From positions 74,396 to 108,591 of the forward strand of contig CAIWVP010000148.1 of the NCBI GenBank assembly GCA_903916195.1: a stretch of DNA of 34,196 nucleotides, given 5' to 3'. The stretch is from an uncultured Verrucomicrobiota bacterium (GTDB lineage: Bacteria > Verrucomicrobiota > Verrucomicrobiia > Limisphaerales > UBA9464). Position 1 is the first letter of the stretch, and the number at the start of each line of letters is the position of its first letter. Shown in pieces: positions 25,383 to 33,053 of this stretch. The translations under genes were made by a program, and so were the position numbers. A model generated the notes under the pieces. It saw nothing but the letters and a program-made list of their open reading frames with translations, was not told the DNA's origin and made no database searches.

Positions 25383-26273
25383 TCACGCCCCGGCGGTGAT
25401 GACCTTCGCCCGCGCCCGCAACGCGACGAGCAGCGCCTCGGTCGCCGGGGTGAGCTGGCCGCGCCAGAGGGCGCCGATGACGACCGGCGGCACATCGGTC
25501 AACGGCACCAGCCGGAGCCCGGCCGGGCACTTGCGACCGGGCACCGCCACGGTGAGCCCGATGCCGAACCCGTTGGCCACGTAGATGTCGATCAGCTCCA
25601 GCGCGGTGACCTCGATGCTCGGCGTCCATTCCAGGCCGCGCTTGGCGAGCAGGTCGCGGAAGCGCCGCGGGATCACTTCGTCCGGCGGCAAGGTGATGAG
25701 CGGTTCGAGCCCGGATCCGGAGGCCAGCGCCTCGAGCAGCTCGGCACCGGACCTCGCCTTTTCCGACCTCGGCAGCAGCAGCGCGAGCGGCATCTCGAGC
25801 AGCGGTTCGCTGTGCAGGCCGGTCGGCGGGTCCCCGTCCACGACGGTGATCGCGAAGTCGATCTCCTGCCGTTCGATCAGGTTCTCGATGAGCGGCTGGT
25901 GCGCGTCGCGCAAGGTGAGCTTCAGGTCGGGGAACTTCCCGCGCACTTCCTGCAACGCTTCCGGCAGATGTTCCCGCAACGCGAAGACCGGCGCCGCCAG
26001 CCGCACGGTCTGCGTCGTGCCGCCGCGAAGGCGCTCGCCGACGGCCTCGACGCCGCCGAAGAACGGCCGGGTGAACTCGTAGAGTTCCTTGCCGGCGGGC
26101 GTCAGCTCGAACGGCCGCCGGTTGAACAGCTTCAGGCCGAGATCCGCCTCCAGCAGCAGGATCTGTCCGCTGACGGCCGGCTGCTGGATGCCGTAGGGCA
26201 TGTTCCGCACCGCCTCCATGATCCCGCCATGCCGCGCGACGTAGTAGAAGAGCTCGAGATGGTGGATGTTCAT
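25383..26273 (-). CDS. LysR-family transcriptional regulator
   Basis: A 296-residue regulator. The N-terminal winged helix-turn-helix is residues 1-65 (MNIHHLELFYYVARHGGIMEA...YGIQQPAVSGQILLLEADLGLKLFNRRPFELTPAGKELYEF); the rest is the substrate-binding-like effector domain. The HTH loop has an insertion-like NMPYGIQQPAVSGQI in place of the common lysR helix spacing. Effector unknown. It stands alone: the phosphoesterase gene starts 111 nt beyond its stop, and the halogenase-like gene is divergent across ~780 nt, so it could control that gene; this is inference. No Shine-Dalgarno precedes the ATG. Confidence 0.9.
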   Translation of the reverse strand: MNIHHLELFYYVARHGGIMEAVRNMPYGIQQPAVSGQILLLEADLGLKLFNRRPFELTPAGKELYEFTRPFFGGVEAVGERLRGGTTQTVRLAAPVFALREHLPEALQEVRGKFPDLKLTLRDAHQPLIENLIERQEIDFAITVVDGDPPTGLHSEPLLEMPLALLLPRSEKARSGAELLEALASGSGLEPLITLPPDEVIPRRFRDLLAKRGLEWTPSIEVTALELIDIYVANGFGIGLTVAVPGRKCPAGLRLVPLTDVPPVVIGALWRGQLTPATEALLVALRARAKVITAGA

Positions 26274-26328
26274 GGCATCGATAGAAGCAAGGACGGCCGG
26301 GGAAAATCAACCCGCACGCGCTTCGGAG

Positions 26329-26734
26329 GGATCGGAAGTGGCGGACACGACGGCGGATGTGGCTCGGAGTTGTGGTCCGTGCGGCCGAGTTGCCCCCCGG
26401 CGTGGGGGGGATCGCACACCGCCCTCGAAGCCAGGGCATGTCGTGTCCGGGATCGCGCGTCCACGCGGCCCGGCATGGTGTGCGGCCCAGGCGCCCTTAT
26501 GCGGAAGCTCGCCGAGCTCGCCAACCGCCTCCTCAAAGACCCCGCGCTCTCCCTCCAGCAATAAGACAGTTGCTACCAACGTGGGTAGGGTCCGCGCTGC
26601 CGCGCGACCCCATCTGTCCTGCGGGGCCCGCTCAGGCGAATTCCACGGGGCGGAAGCAGCTGCCGACCTCCTCGGGCACGCCCACTGGGATCTTCCCTCA
26701 CACCTCTTCAACTAACCGTCGCTTCCGATCACAC
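26329..26734. repeat. Segment with inverted copies of the dispersed terminal motif
   Basis: ggatcggaagtggcgg (26329-26344) begins it and the reverse-complement-like ccgtcgcttccgatcacac (26716-26734) ends it. The left end continues acacgacggcggatgt, matching acacggcggcggacgt in the 190-bp element at 32582-32771. The right end is degraded (two mismatches in the core). It is a candidate decayed member of the same family, with unrelated filler. Confidence 0.45.
26499..26564 (+). pseudogene. Short open frame, possibly a transposase C-terminal remnant
   Basis: ATG 26499 gives 21 codons, MRKLAELANRLLKDPALSLQ and a final Q, then TAA. The helical, basic 'MRKL..LANRLL' tail recalls, from memory, the C-termini of IS110-like transposases. 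No other transposase motif is visible upstream, so this is a weak guess; the alternative is chance. Confidence 0.25.
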
Positions 26735-26903
26735 CCGCGCTCAGGTCCGCATGACACCGGGACGACAGGCACCCGCGGGACGCCATCCTTGCCGGCGTCG
26801 TTCTTCTCCTGCCGCGCGACACCTCGGGAGCTCAGGCCAGGCACCGGCGTCCTGATCGCGGCTCTCGCCGCGCCAAGACCGGGCAACGGGAGTCTCAAAA
26901 AAA

Positions 26904-26983
26904 CGGACGCGGGAACCGGCCTGACCAGGTCGGTCCGAACGCCCGCTGGCTGGGATCTCGCCCGGCGCGGGATCCCGCGTCCG
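26904..26983. repeat. Perfect 11-bp inverted repeat upstream of the halogenase-like gene
   Basis: cggacgcggga (26904-26914) and tcccgcgtccg (26973-26983) flank 58 nt. The right arm is also part of the 12-bp palindrome gcgggatcccgc (26967-26978). It lies about 75-155 nt ahead of the halogenase start and could be an operator or a folded leader. Confidence 0.4.
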
Positions 26984-27057
26984 CTCATAGCATCCCCGCT
27001 GACCCGGGGCATCCCGCCCTGTCGGACCCTTGGAAGACCCGAAAATGTTTGCACCCT

Positions 27058-28566
27058 ATGTTCCTACGGATGAGCCTTTTTCGGATGATCCGGACGATCC
27101 TGGTATTGGGTGGTGGAAGCGCGGGGCTGATGGCCGCCGTGACGCTGAAGCGGAGGCTGCCCGCCTTGGATGTGAAGATCGTCCGGAGCCCGGAGATCGG
27201 CATCATCGCGGTCGGCGAAGGCACGACCGTCTCGTTCCCGAAGCTCTTCTTCGAGTACCTCAAGCTCCAGCCCAAATCCTTCTACGAGATGGCCGAGCCG
27301 ACCTGGAAGCTCGGCATCCGCTTCTTGTGGGGACCGCGGAAGCAGTTCTTCTACTCCTTTGGCTACGAGTTCCAGCACCGGTATCCGGACCTTTCCCGGG
27401 ACAACGGGTTCTACTCGATGGGAGCCGACGAATCGACGCCGATCCCCGGCCCGCTCTCGGCATACATGAGCTTGGGCAAAGCGTTCCCCAAGCAGCCGGA
27501 CGGACTTCCCCAGGTCCACAACCATCACGGCTATCACATCGAGAACAAGAAGCTGGTGGACTGGCTCGTCTTCACCGCGCGCGCCCTCGGCGTCGGATTC
27601 ATCGATGCGACCGTCACCCCGGAACGGGGCGAGAAAGGCATCGAAGCGCTCGTGACCGCCAACGGAGAACGGCTGACGGCGGACCTCTATGTCGATGCCT
27701 CGGGTTTCCGGAGCGAGTTGCTCGGGGGCGTCCTCGGGGAGCCGTACATCAGCTACAAGGACACGCTCTTCTGCGACCGCGCGGTGATCGCCGGATGGCC
27801 CCGAACCGACGAACCCATCCTGCCCTACACCACGGCGGAGACCATGGATTCCGGATGGTGCTGGCAGATCGAGCACGAGAACTTCATCAACCGCGGCTAC
27901 GTCTACTCCTCCAGCTTCATCTCCGACGAGGCCGCCCTGGAGGAGTTCCGCCGCAAGAACCCCTTGATCGCGACCGAGCCGCGGATCGTGAAGTTCCGGT
28001 CCGGCCGGTTCGCCCGGAGCTGGGTCGGGAACGTGGTCGGCATGGGCAACGCGGTCGGCTTCGTCGAACCGCTGGAGGCCACGTCGCTCCAGGTCATCTG
28101 CCTGGAAGCCAGCTCGCTCGCCGATTCGCTCATCGACAGCCTTTGCGAGCCCACGCCGTCGCTGGTCGCGTTCTACAATGTCTTCAACGCCCAGGCATGG
28201 GACGACATCCGCGATTTTCTCGCCGTGCACTACGCGTTCAACACCCGGCTCGACACGCCGTTCTGGGTCGCATGCCGCAACGACACCCGGCTGCACGGTG
28301 CGCAGCCCATCGTGGATTTCTACCGCGAGAACGGCCCGAGCAAGCTCGCGGCGGGCCATCATCTGCACGCCGCCAACTCGTTCGGCATGGACGGCTACCT
28401 CGCCCTGCTGCTCGGGCAGAACGTGCCCCACGGCAAACGGTACGTGCCCACCGCCCGCGAGGCCGACAGCTGGAGGACCCGCTCGGTCAACTGGATGAGC
28501 GACGCGAGGCGCGGGATGGATGTCCGCCAAAGCCTCGATTCCCTGCGGAAACGCGGATTCAAATAA
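27058..28566 (+). CDS. Flavin-dependent (tryptophan) halogenase-like protein
   Basis: A ~502-residue FAD protein of the tryptophan-halogenase family (PF04820). VLGGGSAGLMAAVTLKRR (near residue 16) is the FAD-binding motif and GEGTT follows at ~55. The Lys in EPTWKLGIRF (K84 here) aligns with the catalytic Lys79 region of PrnA (SYKxAIKF), and FVEPLEATSLQ (Glu340 here) with PrnA's PLES/Glu346 region; PrnA numbers are from memory. The diagnostic WxWxIP motif is WCWQIE (267-272), with Glu for Pro. So it may halogenate, or oxidise, an unknown substrate. No flavin reductase or natural-product cluster is near. Start uncertain: ATG at 27058, 27070 and 27085 are all in frame; none has a Shine-Dalgarno. 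LysR is divergent upstream. Confidence 0.82.
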   Translation: MFLRMSLFRMIRTILVLGGGSAGLMAAVTLKRRLPALDVKIVRSPEIGIIAVGEGTTVSFPKLFFEYLKLQPKSFYEMAEPTWKLGIRFLWGPRKQFFYSFGYEFQHRYPDLSRDNGFYSMGADESTPIPGPLSAYMSLGKAFPKQPDGLPQVHNHHGYHIENKKLVDWLVFTARALGVGFIDATVTPERGEKGIEALVTANGERLTADLYVDASGFRSELLGGVLGEPYISYKDTLFCDRAVIAGWPRTDEPILPYTTAETMDSGWCWQIEHENFINRGYVYSSSFISDEAALEEFRRKNPLIATEPRIVKFRSGRFARSWVGNVVGMGNAVGFVEPLEATSLQVICLEASSLADSLIDSLCEPTPSLVAFYNVFNAQAWDDIRDFLAVHYAFNTRLDTPFWVACRNDTRLHGAQPIVDFYRENGPSKLAAGHHLHAANSFGMDGYLALLLGQNVPHGKRYVPTAREADSWRTRSVNWMSDARRGMDVRQSLDSLRKRGFK

Positions 28567-28638
28567 ACGACCCGGCGAAGGAGTTCCCTCGGGATCGGCC
28601 CGGCGGCGCCTTCCCATGGTCCTGCCTCTTCCCGCACG

Positions 28639-29850
28639 ATGCGTTCCGTGACGACTCCCTGCCCCGCTTCCGCACGTTCCTTCCGAGGGCTCATCGGCCT
28701 TGGTCTGGCCCTCGGAGCCGCCCTGCGCTGCGTCGCCGCGGAACAGGCCGTCCAGTTGTCGTCGCCGGTGCCGTACGCCGTCTTCCAGCGCTCGGCCAAG
28801 GACACGGCGCGCATCCCCATCGCCGGCTCCGCGCTCGCCGTGGTCGACCGCGTGGAAGCCAAGGTGACCCTGCAAGCGCCCTACGCGGAAGGCACCGACG
28901 GACGATCATGCGGTTTCATCGAGATCGCCCGGCCCGGATCGAAAGAGTTCCGCGGGACGCTCGAGGTGACGGCGGGCGGATGGTACCTGCTGACGGTGCG
29001 GACCCTCGACAAGTCGGGGAAGATCACCAGCGAGACGACGCTGCCGAAGGTGGGAGTGGGCGAGGTGTTCGTCGCCGCCGGCCATTCCTTCTGCTCCAAC
29101 TTCCAAGGCGACGCCCCCGGCCGCGCCGAGGACGACCGCGTCGCCACGTGCGCTGATTGGCGCGAACGTCCGCCCGAGCGGCCCGCCTTCCGGCATGCCG
29201 ATGATCCGTTGCGACCCGGCGACGCCGACCGGGCCTCGCCTTGGCCGGCGGTGGGCGATGCGCTCGTGCGCGCCCTGCATGTGCCGGTGCTGATCGTGTC
29301 CACCGGCATCGGCGGGACGACCGTGGAGCAGTGGCGCCAAGGCGCGGCGGATCCCGAGGTGCCGTCCCGTGCCTATTCCGCCTGCCACCTGACGCTGAGA
29401 CACATCACGCCCTACACCGGGCTCCGCGCGATCGTATGGTTCGGCAACGAGAACGATCTCCCGAAGGGCCCGACCGAGGAGAAATTCAGCGACGACCTGC
29501 GCGGCCTGATCGCCGGCGTGCGCGCCGACGCAGGGAATCCGGCGCTGCCGTGGGTCATCGGGTTCGACGCCTACGATCCCGGCGTGGCCGAGAAGGTCGG
29601 CGCCGAGGAGAAGCAGCGTCGCAAGGAGCGCATCGACCGGGGCACCGAGCGGGTGCTGCAGACCGTGGCCCACACCTACGACGGTCCACAGACCGACGAT
29701 CTCGGCCCGGAGTTCCGGCGTTCCGACCGCGACCACTTCAACGAGGCCGGGGTGAAGGCGCTCGGCCCTCGCTTCGCACGGAAGATCACCCAGGCGTTCT
29801 TCCCGCCGCCCGTGCCCGCCGCGCAAGCACCGCGTCCGCCGGCGAGATAG
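28639..29850 (+). CDS. Secreted SGNH-type esterase, sialate O-acetylesterase-like
   Basis: A 403-residue exported protein. Residues ~16-34 (FRGLIGLGLALGAALRCVAA) are a signal peptide. A beta-rich domain (~35-140) with AVQLSSPVPYAVFQRS and GWYLLTVRTLDKSGKI resembles the N-terminal part of sialate O-acetylesterases. The SGNH core follows: VFVAAGHSFCSN (block I Ser), VSTGIGGTTVEQW, VWFGNENDLPKG (block III Asn) and SDRDHFNEAGVKALG (Asp/His). It probably deacetylates or de-esterifies carbohydrates outside the cytoplasm; substrate unknown. It lies 72 nt behind the halogenase gene, same strand, so co-transcription is possible. Confidence 0.8.
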   Translation: MRSVTTPCPASARSFRGLIGLGLALGAALRCVAAEQAVQLSSPVPYAVFQRSAKDTARIPIAGSALAVVDRVEAKVTLQAPYAEGTDGRSCGFIEIARPGSKEFRGTLEVTAGGWYLLTVRTLDKSGKITSETTLPKVGVGEVFVAAGHSFCSNFQGDAPGRAEDDRVATCADWRERPPERPAFRHADDPLRPGDADRASPWPAVGDALVRALHVPVLIVSTGIGGTTVEQWRQGAADPEVPSRAYSACHLTLRHITPYTGLRAIVWFGNENDLPKGPTEEKFSDDLRGLIAGVRADAGNPALPWVIGFDAYDPGVAEKVGAEEKQRRKERIDRGTERVLQTVAHTYDGPQTDDLGPEFRRSDRDHFNEAGVKALGPRFARKITQAFFPPPVPAAQAPRPPAR

Positions 29851-29883
29851 CGCGAAGAACGTCCTTCCCGGGGCCCCTTCGCG
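29851..29883. terminator. Possible bidirectional terminator hairpin
   Basis: A 7-bp inverted repeat (cgcgaag at 29851-29857, cttcgcg at 29877-29883) with a GC-rich loop lies between the convergent esterase and permease genes. It starts right after the esterase stop and ends 24 nt before the permease stop. No T-run, so weak. Confidence 0.3.
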
Positions 29884-29907
29884 CCGGTGCCTTGCCCGTT
29901 CGGTCAA

Positions 29908-32529
29908 CTATCCTTCGCGCCGCAAGATCTCCAGCGGGGGCTGGTCGGCGATGCCCCGGCTGGTCGCGAGGCCGACCAGCACGGTCAAGGTCGTCACGCC
30001 GGACAACGCGATCGCCAGCGGGACGGGCAACGCGGCGAAGTCGTGGCCGGCCTTGAAGGCGAACACCGCCAGCGCCCAGCTCGCGATCACCGCCAACCCG
30101 CTGCCGGTGATGGCGGCGAGCAATCCCAGGGTGGCGTACTCGGCGAACAGCACCTGCCGGATCTGCGCGCGGCTGGCGCCGAGCGTGCGGAGCAGGATGG
30201 CCTCCTGCATCCGCTGCCAACGGCCGGAAAGCACCGCGCCCGCGAGCACGACCAAACCCGTCGCGACCGTGAACAACGCCATGAAGCGGATCACGAAGCC
30301 GACCTTGGCGAGGATGCCGTCCAACGTCTGCAGGACGAGCGTGAGATCGATGGCGCTGACGTTCGGGAAGGCCTTCACCACCTCGCGTTGCATCATCGCC
30401 GACGCGGCGGCATCGGCGACGTGGGTGGCGAGCACGTGCATCGCCGGCGCGTCCTCCAGCACGCCGGCCGGGAAGACGACGAAGAAGTTCGGCCGCACCT
30501 GCCGCCAGTCGACCTTCCGCAAGCTCGCCACCCGGCAGGTCATCGGAACGCCCTGCACGTCGAACACGATCTCATCGCCGAGCCCGACCTGGAGGTCCTT
30601 GGCGATGCCCTCCTCGAGAGAGACAGGAACGGCGAGCGGGTCCTCAGCGGATAGATCGGACGGACCGGTTCCCTGGCCTGCTCGCCCATCGGCCTTCCGA
30701 CCTGCTGCCATGGACCGGGGTTGGCCGACCGAGGCGATGAACTCCCCCGCCACGATCTCCTCGCTGTCGACAAGGTTCGTGCGCCAGGTGGACCGGTACT
30801 CGCGGCGCAGCACCCAGTCCGGGACGCGCTTCGTCTTGTCCTGCACGAGCGTCTCGGTGGGCACGCCCTTCACCGATCGCAACCGCATGGTGACGATGGG
30901 CGCCTCGTCGATCACCGGAAGTCCCTGGGACCGGAGCAGCGCGACCACTCCGTCCTTCTGGTCGGGCTGGATGTCGAAGAGCACGGCGTTGGCCTTGGAG
31001 CCGTTGCCGGCCGGGAACAGCTGGGTGAGCAACGTGCCCCGCACGAGATGCAGCGTGAGGATGAGGAAGGTCCCGAGGCCGAGCGAGAGCAGCAGCAGCG
31101 TGGTGCGGTTCTGCGGACGGTGCAGGCTTGCGAGACCTTGCCGCCACACGAAGGGCAGCGACGCGGGGACGAGCCGCCGAGCGAGCCAGACGACGAGCCG
31201 GGCCGCGCCGGCGAGCAGCGCGAAGGCCGTGCCGAGCCCGGCCGCGAAGGCGAGCCCTTCGGTCCACCGTTCCGTCTGCGACATGGAGAAGGCCGTCACG
31301 GCGAGCGCGATCAGCGCGGCCACCGCCCAGCGGGCCGGGTCCGGACGCGGCGGTCCGTCGTAGGCGGCGCGGATGGCGGCGAGCGGGCTCACGCGCCGGA
31401 CCTCCAGGAGCGGCAACAGGGCGAACAGCAGGCAGACCACGAAGCCGGCCGACGACGCCTCGACCGCCGCGCCCCAGGCGAACCGCGGCGCGAAAGCGAA
31501 CGGCACGAAGCCGCCGATCACGGCCGGCAACTTCTGCGCGATCAACGCGCCGAGCGCGATGCCGATCAACGAGCCCGCGGCGCCGAGCGCGATGCCTTGC
31601 GCGAGATAGATCCCGAAGGTGTCCGCGAGCGGCGCGCCGAGACAGCGGAGCACCGCGACATCCGGCAGCTTCTGCCGCACATGGACGTGGATGGCGCTGG
31701 CGATACCGACCGCGCCGAGCAGCAGCGCGACCAATGCCACGAGGTTGAGGAATCGATAGAGGTTGCCGAGCGATGCGCCGAGGTCGCGCTGGCGCTTCTT
31801 CACCGTGTCCGAGTCGAGGCGGCGCGCGGCCAACTGGGGTTCGAGCGGCTTCAGGAGCGCCTCGACGTCGGTCGGATCCGGGAGGCGGAAGTGGACGCGG
31901 TAGCGGGCGAGCGAACCGCCCTTGAGCAGCTCGGTCGCCGCCAGGTCCGACGCCGCGAGATACACGCGCGGCGCGATGGTGGCAAAGGCCACGGTGTCGC
32001 CCGGCACCTTGCGCAGCGCGCCGAGGATGCGGAACGACGCGGCTCCCAGCTTCACGGAGTCGCCCCTTCCGACGCCGAACTGCTGGAGCACGCCCTCCTC
32101 GATCAGCACGCCGCCGCCCGCGCGGAACTCCGCCGCCGCGGACGCCGGTTCCGTCTCGAGCTGGCCGTAGAACGGGAATCCCCCGCTGATGGCACGGGCG
32201 TTGACGAGACGCGTGCCGTTGGTGAGCACGAGCATCGTGGAGAAGCTGGTCTCGCGCGCGGTCTCGCCGCCGAACCGGAGGAAGAGCGCTTCGTCCTCGG
32301 CGGTGAAGGCCTGCCGGGCGGTCAGCACCAGGTCGGCGCCGAGCAGCGACTTCGACTGCTGCCGGATGGCGTCCTCGAGGTTGCGGCCGAGCGATCCGAT
32401 GGCCACGAGCGCGGCGATGCCGAGCGAGATGCTGCTGGAGAAGAGCAGCAGACGGCGACGCGACGCGCGGGAATCCCGCCACGCCATGCGCCACGTCCAG
32501 AGGGAGAACAACGCCCGGATCCACTTCAC
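29908..32529 (-). CDS. Large FtsX-like permease (YbbP-type ABC transporter permease)
   Basis: An 873-residue inner-membrane protein with the two-fold layout of FtsX/YbbP permeases. A first helix at ~25-47 (LLLFSSSISLGIAALVAIGSLG) is followed by a ~200-residue periplasmic domain and a helix cluster (~255-400: NLVALVALLLGAVGIASAI, GIALGAAGSLIGIALGALIAQ, AGFVVCLLFALLPLLEV). A second helix set and periplasmic domain follow, with a final cluster of FtsX-like helices (ALFTVATGLVVLAGAVLSG, LLAAITGSGLAVIASWAL). These permeases pair with a YbbA/LolD-type ATPase; none is in the window, so the partner gene must be distant. GTG 32529 is chosen; 25 extra codons are open upstream but enter the repeat element. 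The role may be lipid or lipoprotein movement, by analogy only. Confidence 0.85.
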   Translation of the reverse strand: MKWIRALFSLWTWRMAWRDSRASRRRLLLFSSSISLGIAALVAIGSLGRNLEDAIRQQSKSLLGADLVLTARQAFTAEDEALFLRFGGETARETSFSTMLVLTNGTRLVNARAISGGFPFYGQLETEPASAAAEFRAGGGVLIEEGVLQQFGVGRGDSVKLGAASFRILGALRKVPGDTVAFATIAPRVYLAASDLAATELLKGGSLARYRVHFRLPDPTDVEALLKPLEPQLAARRLDSDTVKKRQRDLGASLGNLYRFLNLVALVALLLGAVGIASAIHVHVRQKLPDVAVLRCLGAPLADTFGIYLAQGIALGAAGSLIGIALGALIAQKLPAVIGGFVPFAFAPRFAWGAAVEASSAGFVVCLLFALLPLLEVRRVSPLAAIRAAYDGPPRPDPARWAVAALIALAVTAFSMSQTERWTEGLAFAAGLGTAFALLAGAARLVVWLARRLVPASLPFVWRQGLASLHRPQNRTTLLLLSLGLGTFLILTLHLVRGTLLTQLFPAGNGSKANAVLFDIQPDQKDGVVALLRSQGLPVIDEAPIVTMRLRSVKGVPTETLVQDKTKRVPDWVLRREYRSTWRTNLVDSEEIVAGEFIASVGQPRSMAAGRKADGRAGQGTGPSDLSAEDPLAVPVSLEEGIAKDLQVGLGDEIVFDVQGVPMTCRVASLRKVDWRQVRPNFFVVFPAGVLEDAPAMHVLATHVADAAASAMMQREVVKAFPNVSAIDLTLVLQTLDGILAKVGFVIRFMALFTVATGLVVLAGAVLSGRWQRMQEAILLRTLGASRAQIRQVLFAEYATLGLLAAITGSGLAVIASWALAVFAFKAGHDFAALPVPLAIALSGVTTLTVLVGLATSRGIADQPPLEILRREG

Positions 32530-32581
32530 GCGCGCACCGTAGCGGGGAACCGCGCCGACGCCACCCCAGGGGCACCAAAGG

Positions 32582-32771
32582 GTGCGATCGGAAGTGGCGG
32601 GCAATCGTAGCGCAGATTTTCAATCTGCTGTATCGCCGAGTTCCACTCGGCAGGGCAGCGGCAAGGCCGTGCCGCATGCCTGTCGCAGCGCCTGCGGATT
32701 CCAAATCCGCGATACAGCAGAGTGCAACTCTGCGCTACGTCCGCCGCCGTGTCCGCCACTTCTGATCGCAC
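32582..32771. repeat. 190-bp element with terminal inverted repeats and an array of covarying hairpins
   Basis: Ends: gtgcgatcggaagtggcgg (32582-32600) and its complement ccgccacttctgatcgcac (32753-32771), one mismatch in 19. Inside, cgtagcgcag (32606-32615) pairs with ctgcgctacg (32730-32739). Four 17-nt hairpins with 7-bp stems and 3-nt loops follow one design, GCNGANT-NNN-ANTCNGC: 32612-32628 (gcagatt/aatctgc), 32635-32651 (gccgagt/actcggc), 32694-32710 (gcggatt/aatccgc) and 32717-32733 (gcagagt/actctgc). A fifth of a different design lies at 32658-32675 (gcggca/tgccgc). Spacers mirror each other (tgtatc, gataca). The pairing is perfect in all, though the stem sequences differ. Confidence 0.85.
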
Positions 32772-32996
32772 CCGGCACCAGAGGGGCAGCGGTCCCGTCC
32801 GGGAGGCCGCACTGGCCCCTCCAAGTCCGGGTGCATCACGCGATCGCGAGCGGCCCTGGTCGCCGCGATACCGGAACATCGCCTACTGGTCCGTAGGGTT
32901 TGCACCCGGCTTCCACATGCTTGCCTCAAGTCGATCGGGGCACCGCATCGCTTTCTGTGCCGGCTGAATCGGACGAAACCGACCCTGACTCAGGGT

Positions 32997-33025
32997 TTGA
33001 CTCCACTGTATGGCGAGTGGATAAC
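32997..33025 (+). promoter_or_regulatory. Candidate sigma-70-type promoter for the prepilin-like gene
   Basis: TTGACT (32997-33002), 17-nt spacer, then GATAAC (33020-33025), about 28 nt before the ATG at 33054. The hairpin-like words ccctgact/cagggt lie just upstream. Predicted by eye. Confidence 0.5.
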
Positions 33026-33053
33026 TGCGGGTGTTCACTTCACGACACGCCTT

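Larger units (their letters stand above)
26274..27057. other. Long intergenic region between LysR and halogenase-like genes
   Basis: This 784-nt gap has no full gene. It holds a segment (26329-26734) with inverted ends of the dispersed GATCGGAAGTGGCGG motif, a short open frame that may be a transposase tail (26499-26564), and an 11-bp inverted repeat at 26904-26983. The 5' flank of the halogenase gene (27030-27057) is less GC-rich. No promoter could be named with confidence. Confidence 0.6.
32530..33053. other. Intergenic region between divergent permease and prepilin-like genes
   Basis: The 524-nt gap holds the 190-bp repeat element (32582-32771), a likely promoter at 32997-33025 and otherwise GC-rich sequence with no supported gene. 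Open frames here (up to ~117 codons) are shadows of the inverted repeat and share its words on both strands. Confidence 0.65.

Noticed and set aside
27045-27057. ATG at 27045 as the start of the halogenase-like gene
   Set aside because: It is in another frame (MFAPYVPTDEP...), which becomes an Arg-rich shadow; the FAD motif lies in the frame of 27058.
29908-32604. Longer start for the permease inside the repeat element
   Set aside because: The extra 25 residues come from the 32582 element end; GTG 32529 gives the normal basic first segment before the helix.
32722-32967. Short open frames over the right half of the 190-bp repeat element
   Set aside because: They translate inverted-repeat words (such as TSAAVSATS) and match other open frames over copies of the same motif; no protein family resembles them.
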